Shown piece by piece: positions 45,144-53,437 of a stretch of 64,000 nucleotides of DNA. Position numbers and translations under genes: made by a program. Below the pieces are notes generated by a model. That model did not search any database, was not told the DNA's origin, and worked only from the letters and a program-made list of their open reading frames with translations. Within the stretch, counting starts at the first letter, position 1. The number at the start of each line of letters is the position of its first letter. Where the stretch lies: positions 434,001 through 498,000 of the forward strand of contig NZ_JAMFLI010000001.1 of the NCBI RefSeq assembly GCF_023502145.1, in the 5' to 3' direction. The DNA is from Craterilacuibacter sp. RT1T (GTDB lineage Bacteria; Pseudomonadota; Gammaproteobacteria; Burkholderiales; Chromobacteriaceae).

Positions 45144-46282
45144 TTCGGTTCTCGCGGTTCGCTCATTTCGCGTGGTACGGGCAGACTGTCCGGCAGGACG
45201 GGTGCGCTGCGGCGTTTGCCGCTGCGAAAGGCTTTCAGTTGCAGTACATGGTTCAGCACCAGGGCGACGGCGCGGTAGAGCGGCGTCGGGATTTGCTGGT
45301 TGACCTGGGTGGTGTGGTAACAGGCGCGCGCCAGCGGCGGAATTTCGATGACTTCGATGCCCAGCTCGTGCGCCTGTGCGCGGATATACAGCGCCATCTC
45401 ATCCATGCCTTTGGCAATCAAAAACGGCGCTTCGGCGCGCGTCTCTTCATACTTGAGCGCGACCGCATAGTGGCTGGGGTTGACGATGACCACGTCGGCA
45501 CCGGGCAGGCTTTTACGCACGCCGCGCTGTGCCATTTGCTGCTGGATCTGACGGATGCGCTGCTTGATTTCGGGACGGCCTTCGGTGCTTTTGTATTCAT
45601 CCTTGATCTCCTGCTTGCTCATCTTTTGCTGGCGGGCAAACAGCCAGCTTTGCAGCGGGACATCGATCAGCGCAAAGGCAACAAACAACAGGATCAGTGA
45701 CATCAGTGCATCGCTGAATACGGCCAGGCTATAGGTCAGGGTCGCGTCCAGCGTGGCGCCTTTGAGCGCGAAAAAATCGTTCATGGCGCGATGGGCGACA
45801 CCCCACAATACCGCGCCTAGCACCAGCGCCTTGACGATGGATTTGCCGGTTTCGCTGGCGTGCTGGGCCGAGGCGATACGGCCGAAATGGGCCAGCGGAT
45901 TCATGCGCTCAAGCTTGGGGAAGAAGTGGGTGGCGGCAAACACCCAGCCGCCGGGCAGCATGGAAAACAGCATGATGGCCAGCGGGATGGCCGCCAGCGG
46001 CAGCAGCATGCCGGCCAGTAAGGTGAGCGAGCCGGAAAACAGCAGCGAGAAACTATTGTCCAGTGTGCCGCTGCCGGACAAAGGGGCAAAAGCCAGCGCA
46101 AACAGACTGTGAAAATCCTTCAGCCAGCCGGGCATCAGCAAGGCATACAGCTTGAGCGCCGCCAGCAAGCCGATGGCGCTGGCCAGATCGCGCGAGCGCG
46201 GTACCTGGCCTTTTTTGCGCGCCTCGCGCAGTTTGTGCGGGGTGGCCTTTTCGCTCTTGTCGCCGCTGCTGCTTTCAGCCAA
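45140..46282 (-). CDS. flhB: Flagellar export switch protein FlhB (lateral system)
   Basis: This 380-residue protein controls the switch in export substrate from hook to filament. It has four membrane helices (about 30-210) and a cytoplasmic domain. The self-cleavage motif, normally NPTH, reads NPSH here (residues 267-270, VIVNPSHYAVALKY). Asn and Pro are kept, so cleavage is still plausible. It overlaps fliR by eight bases. Confidence 0.95.
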   Translation of the reverse strand: MAESSSGDKSEKATPHKLREARKKGQVPRSRDLASAIGLLAALKLYALLMPGWLKDFHSLFALAFAPLSGSGTLDNSFSLLFSGSLTLLAGMLLPLAAIPLAIMLFSMLPGGWVFAATHFFPKLERMNPLAHFGRIASAQHASETGKSIVKALVLGAVLWGVAHRAMNDFFALKGATLDATLTYSLAVFSDALMSLILLFVAFALIDVPLQSWLFARQQKMSKQEIKDEYKSTEGRPEIKQRIRQIQQQMAQRGVRKSLPGADVVIVNPSHYAVALKYEETRAEAPFLIAKGMDEMALYIRAQAHELGIEVIEIPPLARACYHTTQVNQQIPTPLYRAVALVLNHVLQLKAFRSGKRRSAPVLPDSLPVPREMSEPREPK

Positions 46283-47057
46283 GCGCGCCTCCTGTCAGCA
46301 TGCGCTCCCACAGTCCGAAGATCTGCTGGCACAGGCGCACATAGTGGCCGGGCAATAAGGTGGCCACCAGGGTGAGCGTCATCAGCCCGAACAGGGTCAC
46401 CAGAGGAAAGCCCAGCGAAAACAGGTTAAGTGCCGGTGCGACACGGTTGATCAGGCCAAAGCCTATTTGTACGACGAAGGTGGCGAAGATGGCCGGCAGT
46501 GCCAGCAGCAGGGCCGCCGACATCGCCCAGCCTACGCCCAGTACCACCTGCAGCATGGCTTGTGGCGGGATGCCGCCGCCGGCGGGCCACAAGGCGAAAC
46601 TGCGGTAGATGACTTCCACCAGTACCAGATGCGCATCCATGGCAAAAAACAGCAGCGCCCCAAACAGATAAAGCAGGGTGGAGAGCACATCGCTGGAGCT
46701 GCCATTGCCCGGGTCGTTGAGCGTGGCCATGGACAAAGCCATCTGCGAAGACAGCAAAAAACCCAATAGCGACAGCACCACCATCACCAATTGCAGCGAC
46801 AAACCGAACAGCAGGCCGATAATGACTTCACCCAGCGCCGCGGCGATGCCGGCCAGCGAAAACGGATCGATAGGCGCCATATCGCGCATCGCCGGCGCGC
46901 TAATCATTGCCAGCACCAGCGCGATGGCGACGCGGGCGCGCATGGGCGTGGCGGTTTCCCCGACAAAGGGGGCGACCGACAAGGTGGCGATAAAGCGGCA
47001 GAACGGCCACCACAGCATGGGCAGCCATTGCAGCAGTTTGGGAAACAGACCTTCCAT
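46275..47057 (-). CDS. fliR: Flagellar export protein FliR (lateral system)
   Basis: This 260-residue inner-membrane protein has about six hydrophobic helices and is part of the FliPQR export core. The segment LIIGLLFGLSLQLVMVVLSLLGFLLSSQMA-type helix pair (about 77-107) is typical. It is placed directly after fliQ in the operon. Confidence 0.94.
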   Translation of the reverse strand: MEGLFPKLLQWLPMLWWPFCRFIATLSVAPFVGETATPMRARVAIALVLAMISAPAMRDMAPIDPFSLAGIAAALGEVIIGLLFGLSLQLVMVVLSLLGFLLSSQMALSMATLNDPGNGSSSDVLSTLLYLFGALLFFAMDAHLVLVEVIYRSFALWPAGGGIPPQAMLQVVLGVGWAMSAALLLALPAIFATFVVQIGFGLINRVAPALNLFSLGFPLVTLFGLMTLTLVATLLPGHYVRLCQQIFGLWERMLTGGALG

Positions 47058-47330
47058 CTAGCCTACCAAGGTGGCGGCACGATTGAACATATCTACACAG
47101 AAATCCATCAGGTAGGTCGTGATCCAGTGCCCGGCCAGTGCAATGGTCAGCAAGGTGGCCAAGAGGCGCGGCAGAAAAGACAGGGTTTGCTCGTTGATCT
47201 GGGTCGCCGCCTGAAACAGGCTGACCAGTACGCCGACCAGCAGCGAAGGCAGCACCAGCAGCACCACCAGCGTCACAATGACGGCCAGGCTGTCGTGCAC
47301 CAGATCGACGGCGATTTCCGGGGTCAGCAT
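47058..47330 (-). CDS. fliQ: Flagellar export protein FliQ (lateral system)
   Basis: This 90-residue protein has two membrane helices and the start MLTPEIAVDLVHDSLAV normal for FliQ. The frame continues upstream to 47378, but the ATG at 47330, overlapping the fliP stop by one base, gives the standard length. It joins FliP and FliR in the export core. Confidence 0.95.
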   Translation of the reverse strand: MLTPEIAVDLVHDSLAVIVTLVVLLVLPSLLVGVLVSLFQAATQINEQTLSFLPRLLATLLTIALAGHWITTYLMDFCVDMFNRAATLVG

Positions 47331-48079
47331 CAGTAGGCCTGTATGCTGGAAACCAGCGTATTCACCGTCAGCGACCAACCATCGACCAGCACGAACAGCA
47401 AGAGCTTAAGCGGCAGCGAGATGACCAGCGGCGACAGCATCATCATGCCCATGGCCATCAGCACGCTGGCCACCACCAGATCGATCACCAGAAACGGAAT
47501 AAACAGCATGCAGCCGATCTGGAATGCGGTTTTCAGTTCGGACAGTAAAAAAGCGGCCAGCTTGACCACAAAAGCGTGTTGCCTGGGCTCGGTGATATGC
47601 GCCTCGCCCGACAGGCGGGCGATTTGCGCCAGCGCCGTCTTGCTGGTTTGCGCCAGCATAAAGCGCGACATCGGCTCCTGGGCGATGGTGAGCGCCTGCT
47701 GCATGGTGATCTTATCCTGATCAAACGGCACCATGGCCTTGTCCCAGACTTCAAGCCCGATCGGACGCATCACCAGCAAAGTCAGGATCAGCGCAACCCC
47801 GGTGACGATGCGGTTGGGCAGGCCCTGCTGCAGCCCCAGCGCCAGGCGCAGCAGCGACAGCACGATGACGAAGCGGGTAAAGCTGGTCATCATCAGCACC
47901 AGCACCGGCAACAGGCCAAGCAGGGTCAGCAGAATCAGGATCTGCGTTTTGACCGTAAAGTCGATCTGGGTGCCGGCGGCATTGGCGCTGAGCAAGTCCA
48001 GCGTGCCGGCGGCGCTGGCCGCCAGCGGCATCAGCGCAAGCGCACAAGCCAGAAGGCGCGTAGCGGATAGCAGCTTCAT
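47330..48079 (-). CDS. fliP: Flagellar export protein FliP (lateral system)
   Basis: This 249-residue export-core protein starts with a cleavable signal peptide (LLACALALMPLAASA), as is usual for FliP. It has four further membrane helices. The conserved MTSFTRFVIVLSLLRLALG and GCMLFIPFLVIDLVVAS motifs are present. It overlaps fliN by four bases. Confidence 0.96.
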   Translation of the reverse strand: MKLLSATRLLACALALMPLAASAAGTLDLLSANAAGTQIDFTVKTQILILLTLLGLLPVLVLMMTSFTRFVIVLSLLRLALGLQQGLPNRIVTGVALILTLLVMRPIGLEVWDKAMVPFDQDKITMQQALTIAQEPMSRFMLAQTSKTALAQIARLSGEAHITEPRQHAFVVKLAAFLLSELKTAFQIGCMLFIPFLVIDLVVASVLMAMGMMMLSPLVISLPLKLLLFVLVDGWSLTVNTLVSSIQAY

Positions 48080-48444
48080 GAAGAGAGCGCGTCCAGACCC
48101 AGATTGTTCAGTTCGGTAATGCGCAAGCCGTAATTTTCGCCACAGATCACCACCTCGGCCCGGCCGATCAGGGTGCCGTTGACGCGGATGTCCAGCGCTT
48201 CGCCGGCCTGCTTGTCCAGCTCGATCACCGAGCCGGTATTCACTGCAGCCAAGTCTGCCAGCGAGATCTCGGCTTCACCGACTTCCAGAGTCAGCGTCAC
48301 CGGTATGCGCCGCAGCAAGCCGCTCATATCGCGTGGCGCAGGCGACGCCACGGGCGCTGCGGCTGGTGGTGTATCCAGTCGGTCCAGCAGGTTATCGAGT
48401 TCTTCCAGATCGTTTTTTTCCATCATGTGGGCTTCATTCTTCAT
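48076..48444 (-). CDS. fliN: Flagellar switch protein FliN (lateral system)
   Basis: This C-ring protein of 122 residues has an acidic N-terminal helix and the SpoA domain RRIPVTLTLEVGEAEISLADLAAVNTGSVIELD, typical of FliN. The ATG at 48444 overlaps fliM by 11 bases; the ATG at 48426 (MEKNDLEELDNLL region) is an alternative start. Confidence 0.93.
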   Translation of the reverse strand: MKNEAHMMEKNDLEELDNLLDRLDTPPAAAPVASPAPRDMSGLLRRIPVTLTLEVGEAEISLADLAAVNTGSVIELDKQAGEALDIRVNGTLIGRAEVVICGENYGLRITELNNLGLDALSS

Positions 48445-49300
48445 CGGTAAAGGAGGTCAGGCACAGCCTGCCTTCGTGTTCGACCACGCTGGCGCGGAAC
48501 AGACGGCTGCGTCCGATATGGACATGGGCCAAGCCCGGGTGTAAGGCTGGAATAATCTGTCCGACCTGCAAATCAAGGACTTCGCCCAGACTCAGGCTCT
48601 GGGGTTGGAGCCGGGCTTGCAGGCGCAGCCTGAGGGTCTCGCCAAAGTGCGGGCCTTGCGCTCCTTGCGCCGATGCCGGGCGCGGCGCCAAGTGCGTGCT
48701 GCTGGCTCTGAGCAGGCGGTCCAGACTGTCGCGGTCAAGGCTGAGACGGATGGCACCGCAAGGGCTGCCATCGCTTTCGCTCAGCTGCAGGATCAATGCA
48801 AAGACGGGGGTGCTGCCTGGGGCGACCGGCAGGTGCTGGGTGGGAGGCAGCGGCAGCGGGGTATCGCCACAGGACTGGGCAATGAATTCGGGTAGCAGGG
48901 GTGCCAGTGTCGTCCCCAGCATCCGCGCCAGACGAAATTCGGTTTCGGTCTCGGGCTGCTCGGTCTGGGGGGCGTCCACTTGCGCGGTGCGTCCGCCATA
49001 GCGGCAGTCGAGTATGCGTAGCAGCAGGGGGCGTTCGATATGAACCCCGATGCTGCTGTTGCCAACCTGATGCCAGCTCCAGCGCGGGCCGGTACTGACT
49101 TCGCGCGTATAGCCGATGCTGCCCAGCGTGAGCGTGGCGCGATAGCGCAGGCTGAGTTCGCGTCTGACAAATTCGTGGACCCGGGCTTCAATCAGCGGCA
49201 TCAGCAGCGGGAGCTGATGAAAAGGCCGGCCTAATGTGGTGGCGTCCAGTGGCTGGACGCGTGCCGCTTGTTCCGGGCTCAGGATCTTGGCTTTGGGCAT
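48434..49300 (-). CDS. fliM: Flagellar switch protein FliM (lateral system)
   Basis: This 288-residue C-ring protein has a middle domain (about 40-195) and a C-terminal SpoA domain (about 215-285, LSLGEVLDLQVGQIIPAL). It starts MPKAKILSPEQAARVQPLDA and lacks the N-terminal LSQDEIDALL-type peptide that binds phosphorylated CheY in ordinary FliM. It is also shorter than the usual 320-340 residues. It is the first gene of the minus-strand operon, divergent from fliE. Confidence 0.88.
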   Translation of the reverse strand: MPKAKILSPEQAARVQPLDATTLGRPFHQLPLLMPLIEARVHEFVRRELSLRYRATLTLGSIGYTREVSTGPRWSWHQVGNSSIGVHIERPLLLRILDCRYGGRTAQVDAPQTEQPETETEFRLARMLGTTLAPLLPEFIAQSCGDTPLPLPPTQHLPVAPGSTPVFALILQLSESDGSPCGAIRLSLDRDSLDRLLRASSTHLAPRPASAQGAQGPHFGETLRLRLQARLQPQSLSLGEVLDLQVGQIIPALHPGLAHVHIGRSRLFRASVVEHEGRLCLTSFTDEE

Positions 49301-49395
49301 GGCTTCTTCAAGTTGGCAGGAGAGGGCAGTCAGGCTCGCGGGCGCGGCGTGTCACATGGATGAGCATCTTACTGAATGCAGAGCGGGTAGATGAG

Positions 49396-49430
49396 GTGAA
49401 AATTCACGTAAGGGTCTGTGAAAATTCACG
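49396..49430. promoter_or_regulatory. Tandem 13-bp palindromic operator-like elements in the fliM-fliE divergent region
   Basis: GTGAAAATTCACG occurs at 49396-49408 and again, identically, at 49418-49430. Each is a GTGAA-AA-TTCAC palindrome. The repeats are 22 bases apart, about two helical turns, as expected for two dimers bound on one face of DNA. The 230-base gap contains no gene. Confidence 0.6.
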
Positions 49431-49531
49431 CATATAGAAGATAGAAGTAAGTTTAAACTGCGGCGCAGTAAACCATGCCGTCATAAAGGTGGCGTGACAA
49501 ACTTCTCTCTTTCATGTCTGTAAGGATGCGC

Positions 49532-49870
49532 ATGCTCACCAATCCGGGCTTGATGTTACTCAGCGGACAGTCCGCTATCTTGCGCGACGATATGGCGACA
49601 CTGGCGCAGCCGGCCCATATCGCCAGCCAGCCGGACAGCGCGACGGATTCGCACAGTTTTTCCGATGCCATGATGGCGGCGCTGCATAGCGTGGACGCAC
49701 AGGGGCGCGAAGCCTCGGACAAAATGACCGAGGTGGACAGCGGCCGCAGCAATGATCTGGTCGGCGCGATGATTCTGAGCCAGGAGGCCGGGCTGTCGTT
49801 CTCCATGCTGACCCAGGTTCGCAACAAGGTCGTCAGTGCGGTGGATGACCTGATCAAGATGCCGGTCTGA
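49532..49870 (+). CDS. fliE: Flagellar basal-body protein FliE (lateral system)
   Basis: This 112-residue protein links the MS ring to the rod. The C-terminal helices (SNDLVGAMILSQEAGLSFSMLTQVRNKVVSAVDDLIKMPV) are the family signature. The ATG at 49532 follows AAGG by six bases and is preferred to the ATG at 49514, which lacks a ribosome site. It is the first gene of the long plus-strand operon. Confidence 0.93.
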   Translation: MLTNPGLMLLSGQSAILRDDMATLAQPAHIASQPDSATDSHSFSDAMMAALHSVDAQGREASDKMTEVDSGRSNDLVGAMILSQEAGLSFSMLTQVRNKVVSAVDDLIKMPV

Positions 49871-49888
49871 TTCTTTGTGGAGCCTGCC

Positions 49889-51547
49889 TTGATTTCCCGA
49901 TTGCGTAACGGTTTTGAAGCTTGGCGCGCGCGCGCGCCGGCATGGTCGCTATCTGCCTCTTCCCTGCGCTATGCCTTGCCCATGCTGGCGCTATGCGCGC
50001 TGGTGACGCTGGCGGTGGTGTTCTGGTTGTGGCGCGACGACGCCAGTTATAAGCCGGTGTTTGGCGCCGATGAAAAAATCGCCGCCGCCGATATGATGGC
50101 GGTGCTGGATGGCGAACAAATTCCCTATCGTCTGCATCCGCAAAGCGGGCAGGTGCTGGTGCCGGATGCGGTGCTGGGACATGCGCGCATGGCGCTGGCG
50201 TCCAAGGGCGTGGTGGCGCGCCTGCCATCCGGCCTGGAAATCATGGATCAGCAAGACCCGCTCGGCGTCAGCCAGTTTGTGCAGGATGTGCGCTTCCGTC
50301 GCGGCCTGGAGGGCGAACTGGTGCAAAGCATGCTGGCGCTGGAGCCGGTCAAGGCGGCACGGGTACACCTGTCGCTGCCTAAAACCACGTCTTTTGTCGG
50401 TTCCGCCGATAGCAAGGCTTCGGCCTCGGTGGTGCTGACACTGAAAAACGGCCAGACCCTGAGCGACGAGCAGGTGGCTGCCGTGATCAAGCTGGTGTCG
50501 GGCAGTGTATCGACGCTGCCCGAAGGCAGCGTGACGCTGGTCGATCAGGCCGGCAATTTGCTGTCGGCGCGGGTGGACCTGTCCGAAGGGCTGGTGCAGG
50601 GCAAGGATAGCGAGGCGGCACGGCGCATCAAGGGCGAGGTTGCCGAGAATGTGCGCGCCTTGCTGGGTGCCAGTCTGGGTGAGAACAATTACCGCTTGAG
50701 CGTGACGGCCGATGTCGACAACGACAGGGTGGAGGAGACGCGCGAGCAGTATGGCGAGGCGCCCAAGGTCACCAATGAAGCTTCGCGTGCCGAAACCTCG
50801 GCCAATGCGCCCATGGTCGGGATTCCCGGTTCGCTAAGCAACCAGCCTATCGATACCAGCGCTTCTGCGCCGGCCGGCGAAAAGCTGGGTGCCAGTCGTC
50901 AGGCCACCACGCGCCAGTATGCATATGACCGCAACGTCACCCAGGTCAAACGTGCCCGTGGCCAGTTGCGCCGGCTGAATGTCGCGGTGGTGCTGAACCA
51001 GCGCGCGGCGCCGGATGGCAAACGCTGGACGCCGGCACAAATTGCCAATATCGAAGCGGTACTGAAAAACGGCCTGGGTTTTGATACCCGGCGCGGCGAT
51101 GCCCTGCTGGTTAGCAGTCTGGATTTCCGTCCTGAAGTGCCGGCCGAACCGTTCTGGATGGACCCGGCGGTGTGGTATGAAGGTCTGCGCATGCTGGGCT
51201 GGGCACTGGCGGCTTTGCTGGCCTATTTGCTGCTGCTCAAGCCCGTGCTTGCATTGCTGCGCCGTCAGGCGCCGCCGCAGGCCGGCAGTGCGCCCGAACG
51301 CGAATTGCCGGGCGAGACGCCGGCTGCGCTGGGGGTGATGCCGGATGGACAAAGAGCGGCACTGGCGGGCGCGCCCGGGCGGGTCGGCGCGGTCGTGCCG
51401 CTGCTGGAAAATTATGATCTGCCACCGGCGGGCTCCTCTGTCGATGTACTGGTCGATCATTTGAAGGATCTGGCGGCCAAAGAGCCGGAGCGGGTGGCCG
51501 AAGTGGTGAAACAATGGGTGCAAAAAAGTGGACAACAGCAGTCTTAA
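49889..51547 (+). CDS. fliF: Flagellar MS-ring protein FliF (lateral system)
   Basis: FliF builds the membrane ring on which the flagellum assembles. The protein of about 552 residues has an N-terminal membrane helix (LPMLALCALVTLAVVFWLW), YscJ/FliF ring domains, the conserved DQQDPLGVSQFVQDVRFRRGLEGEL, and a C-terminal helix before the FliG-binding tail. I chose the TTG at 49889 because GGAG lies six bases upstream; an in-frame GTG at 49877 would add four residues but has no ribosome site. Confidence 0.94.
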   Translation: MISRLRNGFEAWRARAPAWSLSASSLRYALPMLALCALVTLAVVFWLWRDDASYKPVFGADEKIAAADMMAVLDGEQIPYRLHPQSGQVLVPDAVLGHARMALASKGVVARLPSGLEIMDQQDPLGVSQFVQDVRFRRGLEGELVQSMLALEPVKAARVHLSLPKTTSFVGSADSKASASVVLTLKNGQTLSDEQVAAVIKLVSGSVSTLPEGSVTLVDQAGNLLSARVDLSEGLVQGKDSEAARRIKGEVAENVRALLGASLGENNYRLSVTADVDNDRVEETREQYGEAPKVTNEASRAETSANAPMVGIPGSLSNQPIDTSASAPAGEKLGASRQATTRQYAYDRNVTQVKRARGQLRRLNVAVVLNQRAAPDGKRWTPAQIANIEAVLKNGLGFDTRRGDALLVSSLDFRPEVPAEPFWMDPAVWYEGLRMLGWALAALLAYLLLLKPVLALLRRQAPPQAGSAPERELPGETPAALGVMPDGQRAALAGAPGRVGAVVPLLENYDLPPAGSSVDVLVDHLKDLAAKEPERVAEVVKQWVQKSGQQQS

Positions 51548-52589
51548 TGGCGGCATGAATGCCGCAACGGTGGCTCTGGCTGCAGCCGAGGCGCAGGAGC
51601 ATGCCTTGTCGCCGGTCGAGCAGGCCGCCATTCTTTTGTTGTGCATGGGAGAAGAGCCGGCTGCGGCGGTATTGCGCTGCCTGAACCGCGAGGAATTGCT
51701 GCAGGTGACACAGGTGATGAGCGGCTTAAGCGGGATCAAAGTCGATACCGTGAAAACCTCGATCCAGAAATTCTTCGACGAGTACCGCGAGCAAAGCGGC
51801 GTGCACGGTGCCAGCCGCTCCTTCCTCAAGCGTTCGCTGGATCTGGCGCTGGGCAGCGATATCGCCAACTCGGTACTCGACCAGATCTACGGCGATGCCA
51901 TCCGCCCCAAGATGGCGCGCCTGCAATGGGTGTCGCCGCAATGGCTGGCCGACCGCATCGCGCATGAGCATGTGCGCATGCAGGCACTGTTTCTGGCCTT
52001 TTTGCCGCCGGCGCTGGCAGGGCAAGTGCTGGATGCACTGCCCGAAGCCTGCCATGACCGGGTGCTGGTCAATATTGCCCGTCTGAAAGATGTGGACAGG
52101 GAACTGCTGCTGGAGCTGGAGGAGCTGGTGAACCGCTGTCTGGCCAGCTTGCATACGCAAAGCACGGGTGTCGAGGGCATGCAGCAGACGGCCGATATCA
52201 TCAACCGCATGTCGGGCGATCGCGGCCGCATGATTGAGCTATTGCGCGCACATGATCCGAAGATTGTGTCCGAAATCGAGTCGCGCATGTACGACTTCTT
52301 CGTCTTGTCGCGCCAGACCGAAACGGTGATTGCGCGCATCTGCGAAGACGTCTCGCTTGAAATGTGGGCCATTGCGCTTAAGGGGGCCGAACCGGCGGTG
52401 CGCGACGCCATTATCCAGACCATGCCGCGGCGTCAGGCTCAGAACTTCGAGAGCCAGATGCGCCGCCTGGGGCCGGTACCCAAGAGCCGCATCGAAGATG
52501 TGCGGGGCGAGATTATGGAACTGGTCAAGGAAATGGCCGCCAATGGTGAAATCGACCTGCAGCTGTTTCCCGAGGAAGTGGTCGAGTGA
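51528..52589 (+). CDS. fliG: Flagellar motor switch protein FliG (lateral system)
   Basis: This 353-residue rotor protein interacts with the stator and sets rotation. It has the N-terminal FliF-binding domain (LSPVEQAAILLLCMGEEPAAAVLRCL), a middle domain and the C-terminal torque domain with charged helix residues (SRQTETVIARICEDV). The GTG at 51528 overlaps fliF by 20 bases; an in-frame ATG at 51555 is possible. Confidence 0.94.
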   Translation: MDNSSLNGGMNAATVALAAAEAQEHALSPVEQAAILLLCMGEEPAAAVLRCLNREELLQVTQVMSGLSGIKVDTVKTSIQKFFDEYREQSGVHGASRSFLKRSLDLALGSDIANSVLDQIYGDAIRPKMARLQWVSPQWLADRIAHEHVRMQALFLAFLPPALAGQVLDALPEACHDRVLVNIARLKDVDRELLLELEELVNRCLASLHTQSTGVEGMQQTADIINRMSGDRGRMIELLRAHDPKIVSEIESRMYDFFVLSRQTETVIARICEDVSLEMWAIALKGAEPAVRDAIIQTMPRRQAQNFESQMRRLGPVPKSRIEDVRGEIMELVKEMAANGEIDLQLFPEEVVE

Positions 52590-53437
52590 AGAGCTGGCGT
52601 TCTTTCCGCTTTCCGCCGCTGGTGCAGAGCGAGTTACCCGCCGCTTTTGCCGGCGGCGATGTGGCGCAGGTGCAGGCCTCGGTGGCCGACGGCTTCCGTC
52701 AGGGTATGGATGCCGGCTACCACGAGGGGCTGGCCGCGGGCGAGGCCGCCGGACGCGAGGCCGGCCAGCGCACCGGCTATCAGGAAGGGCTGGAACAGGG
52801 GCGCCAGCAGGCGCTGGCCAGCTTGTTGACGCTGGCCGCGCCGCTGGATGCGGCGGCGGCCTCATTGCGCCACACCTGTGACGACTATCAGGCTTTTTTG
52901 CGCGAAGGCGTCGTGGATCTGGTGGACCGGGTCGCGCGCCAGGTCATCCGCTGCGAGCTGACTTTACGTCCGGCACAGATTCTGGTGCTGGTCGAAGAAA
53001 CACTGGCCGCCTTGCCCCTGGTTAAGGGCGAGGTGGAGATCGCCTTAAACAGCGAAGAGTACGAGCGCATCCGCGAGCTGGCGCCGGAGCGGGCCAGCCA
53101 GTGGCATTTGCTGGCGGACGCCAAACTGCCGCCGGGCGAATGCCGTATCCGGACCCCGGAAATCGAAGCCGATGCCGGCTGTCGCCAGCGGCTGGATGCT
53201 TGTCTGGACAAGGTGCGTACGCAGTTGGCCACCTTGCCGTCCGACGGTGGCGCGTTGCGTCCGGTGGCGCTGGCGCCAGAGGCGCTCGCTTCGGAGCCGG
53301 CCAGCGATACCGCCGCCACGCGTAAGCGTGCGCCGGTAAAAGCCAAACCGCAGGCCGAAGCCGAGGTAACGGTCGCGCCGGTCAAGCGCAGCAAGGCCCG
53401 CAGCAAGACGCAAGCAGGGGCGGACGATGCTGCGTGA
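52586..53437 (+). CDS. fliH: Flagellar export ATPase regulator FliH (lateral system)
   Basis: FliH holds and restrains the ATPase FliI. The 283-residue protein shows the glycine-repeat helix (about 37-75, GMDAGYHEGLAAGEAAG, typical GxxxG) and the C-terminal FliH/YscL domain. The last 40 residues form an unusual lysine/arginine/alanine-rich tail (VKAKPQAEAEVTVAPVKRSK). The GTG start overlaps the fliG stop. Confidence 0.9.
   Translation: MKSWRSFRFPPLVQSELPAAFAGGDVAQVQASVADGFRQGMDAGYHEGLAAGEAAGREAGQRTGYQEGLEQGRQQALASLLTLAAPLDAAAASLRHTCDDYQAFLREGVVDLVDRVARQVIRCELTLRPAQILVLVEETLAALPLVKGEVEIALNSEEYERIRELAPERASQWHLLADAKLPPGECRIRTPEIEADAGCRQRLDACLDKVRTQLATLPSDGGALRPVALAPEALASEPASDTAATRKRAPVKAKPQAEAEVTVAPVKRSKARSKTQAGADDAA

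Noticed and set aside
49313-49328. Sigma54 promoter-like sequence TGGCAGGAGAGGGCA
   Set aside because: The GG and GC elements are one base too close and the orientation and position near the fliM start do not suit either operon.
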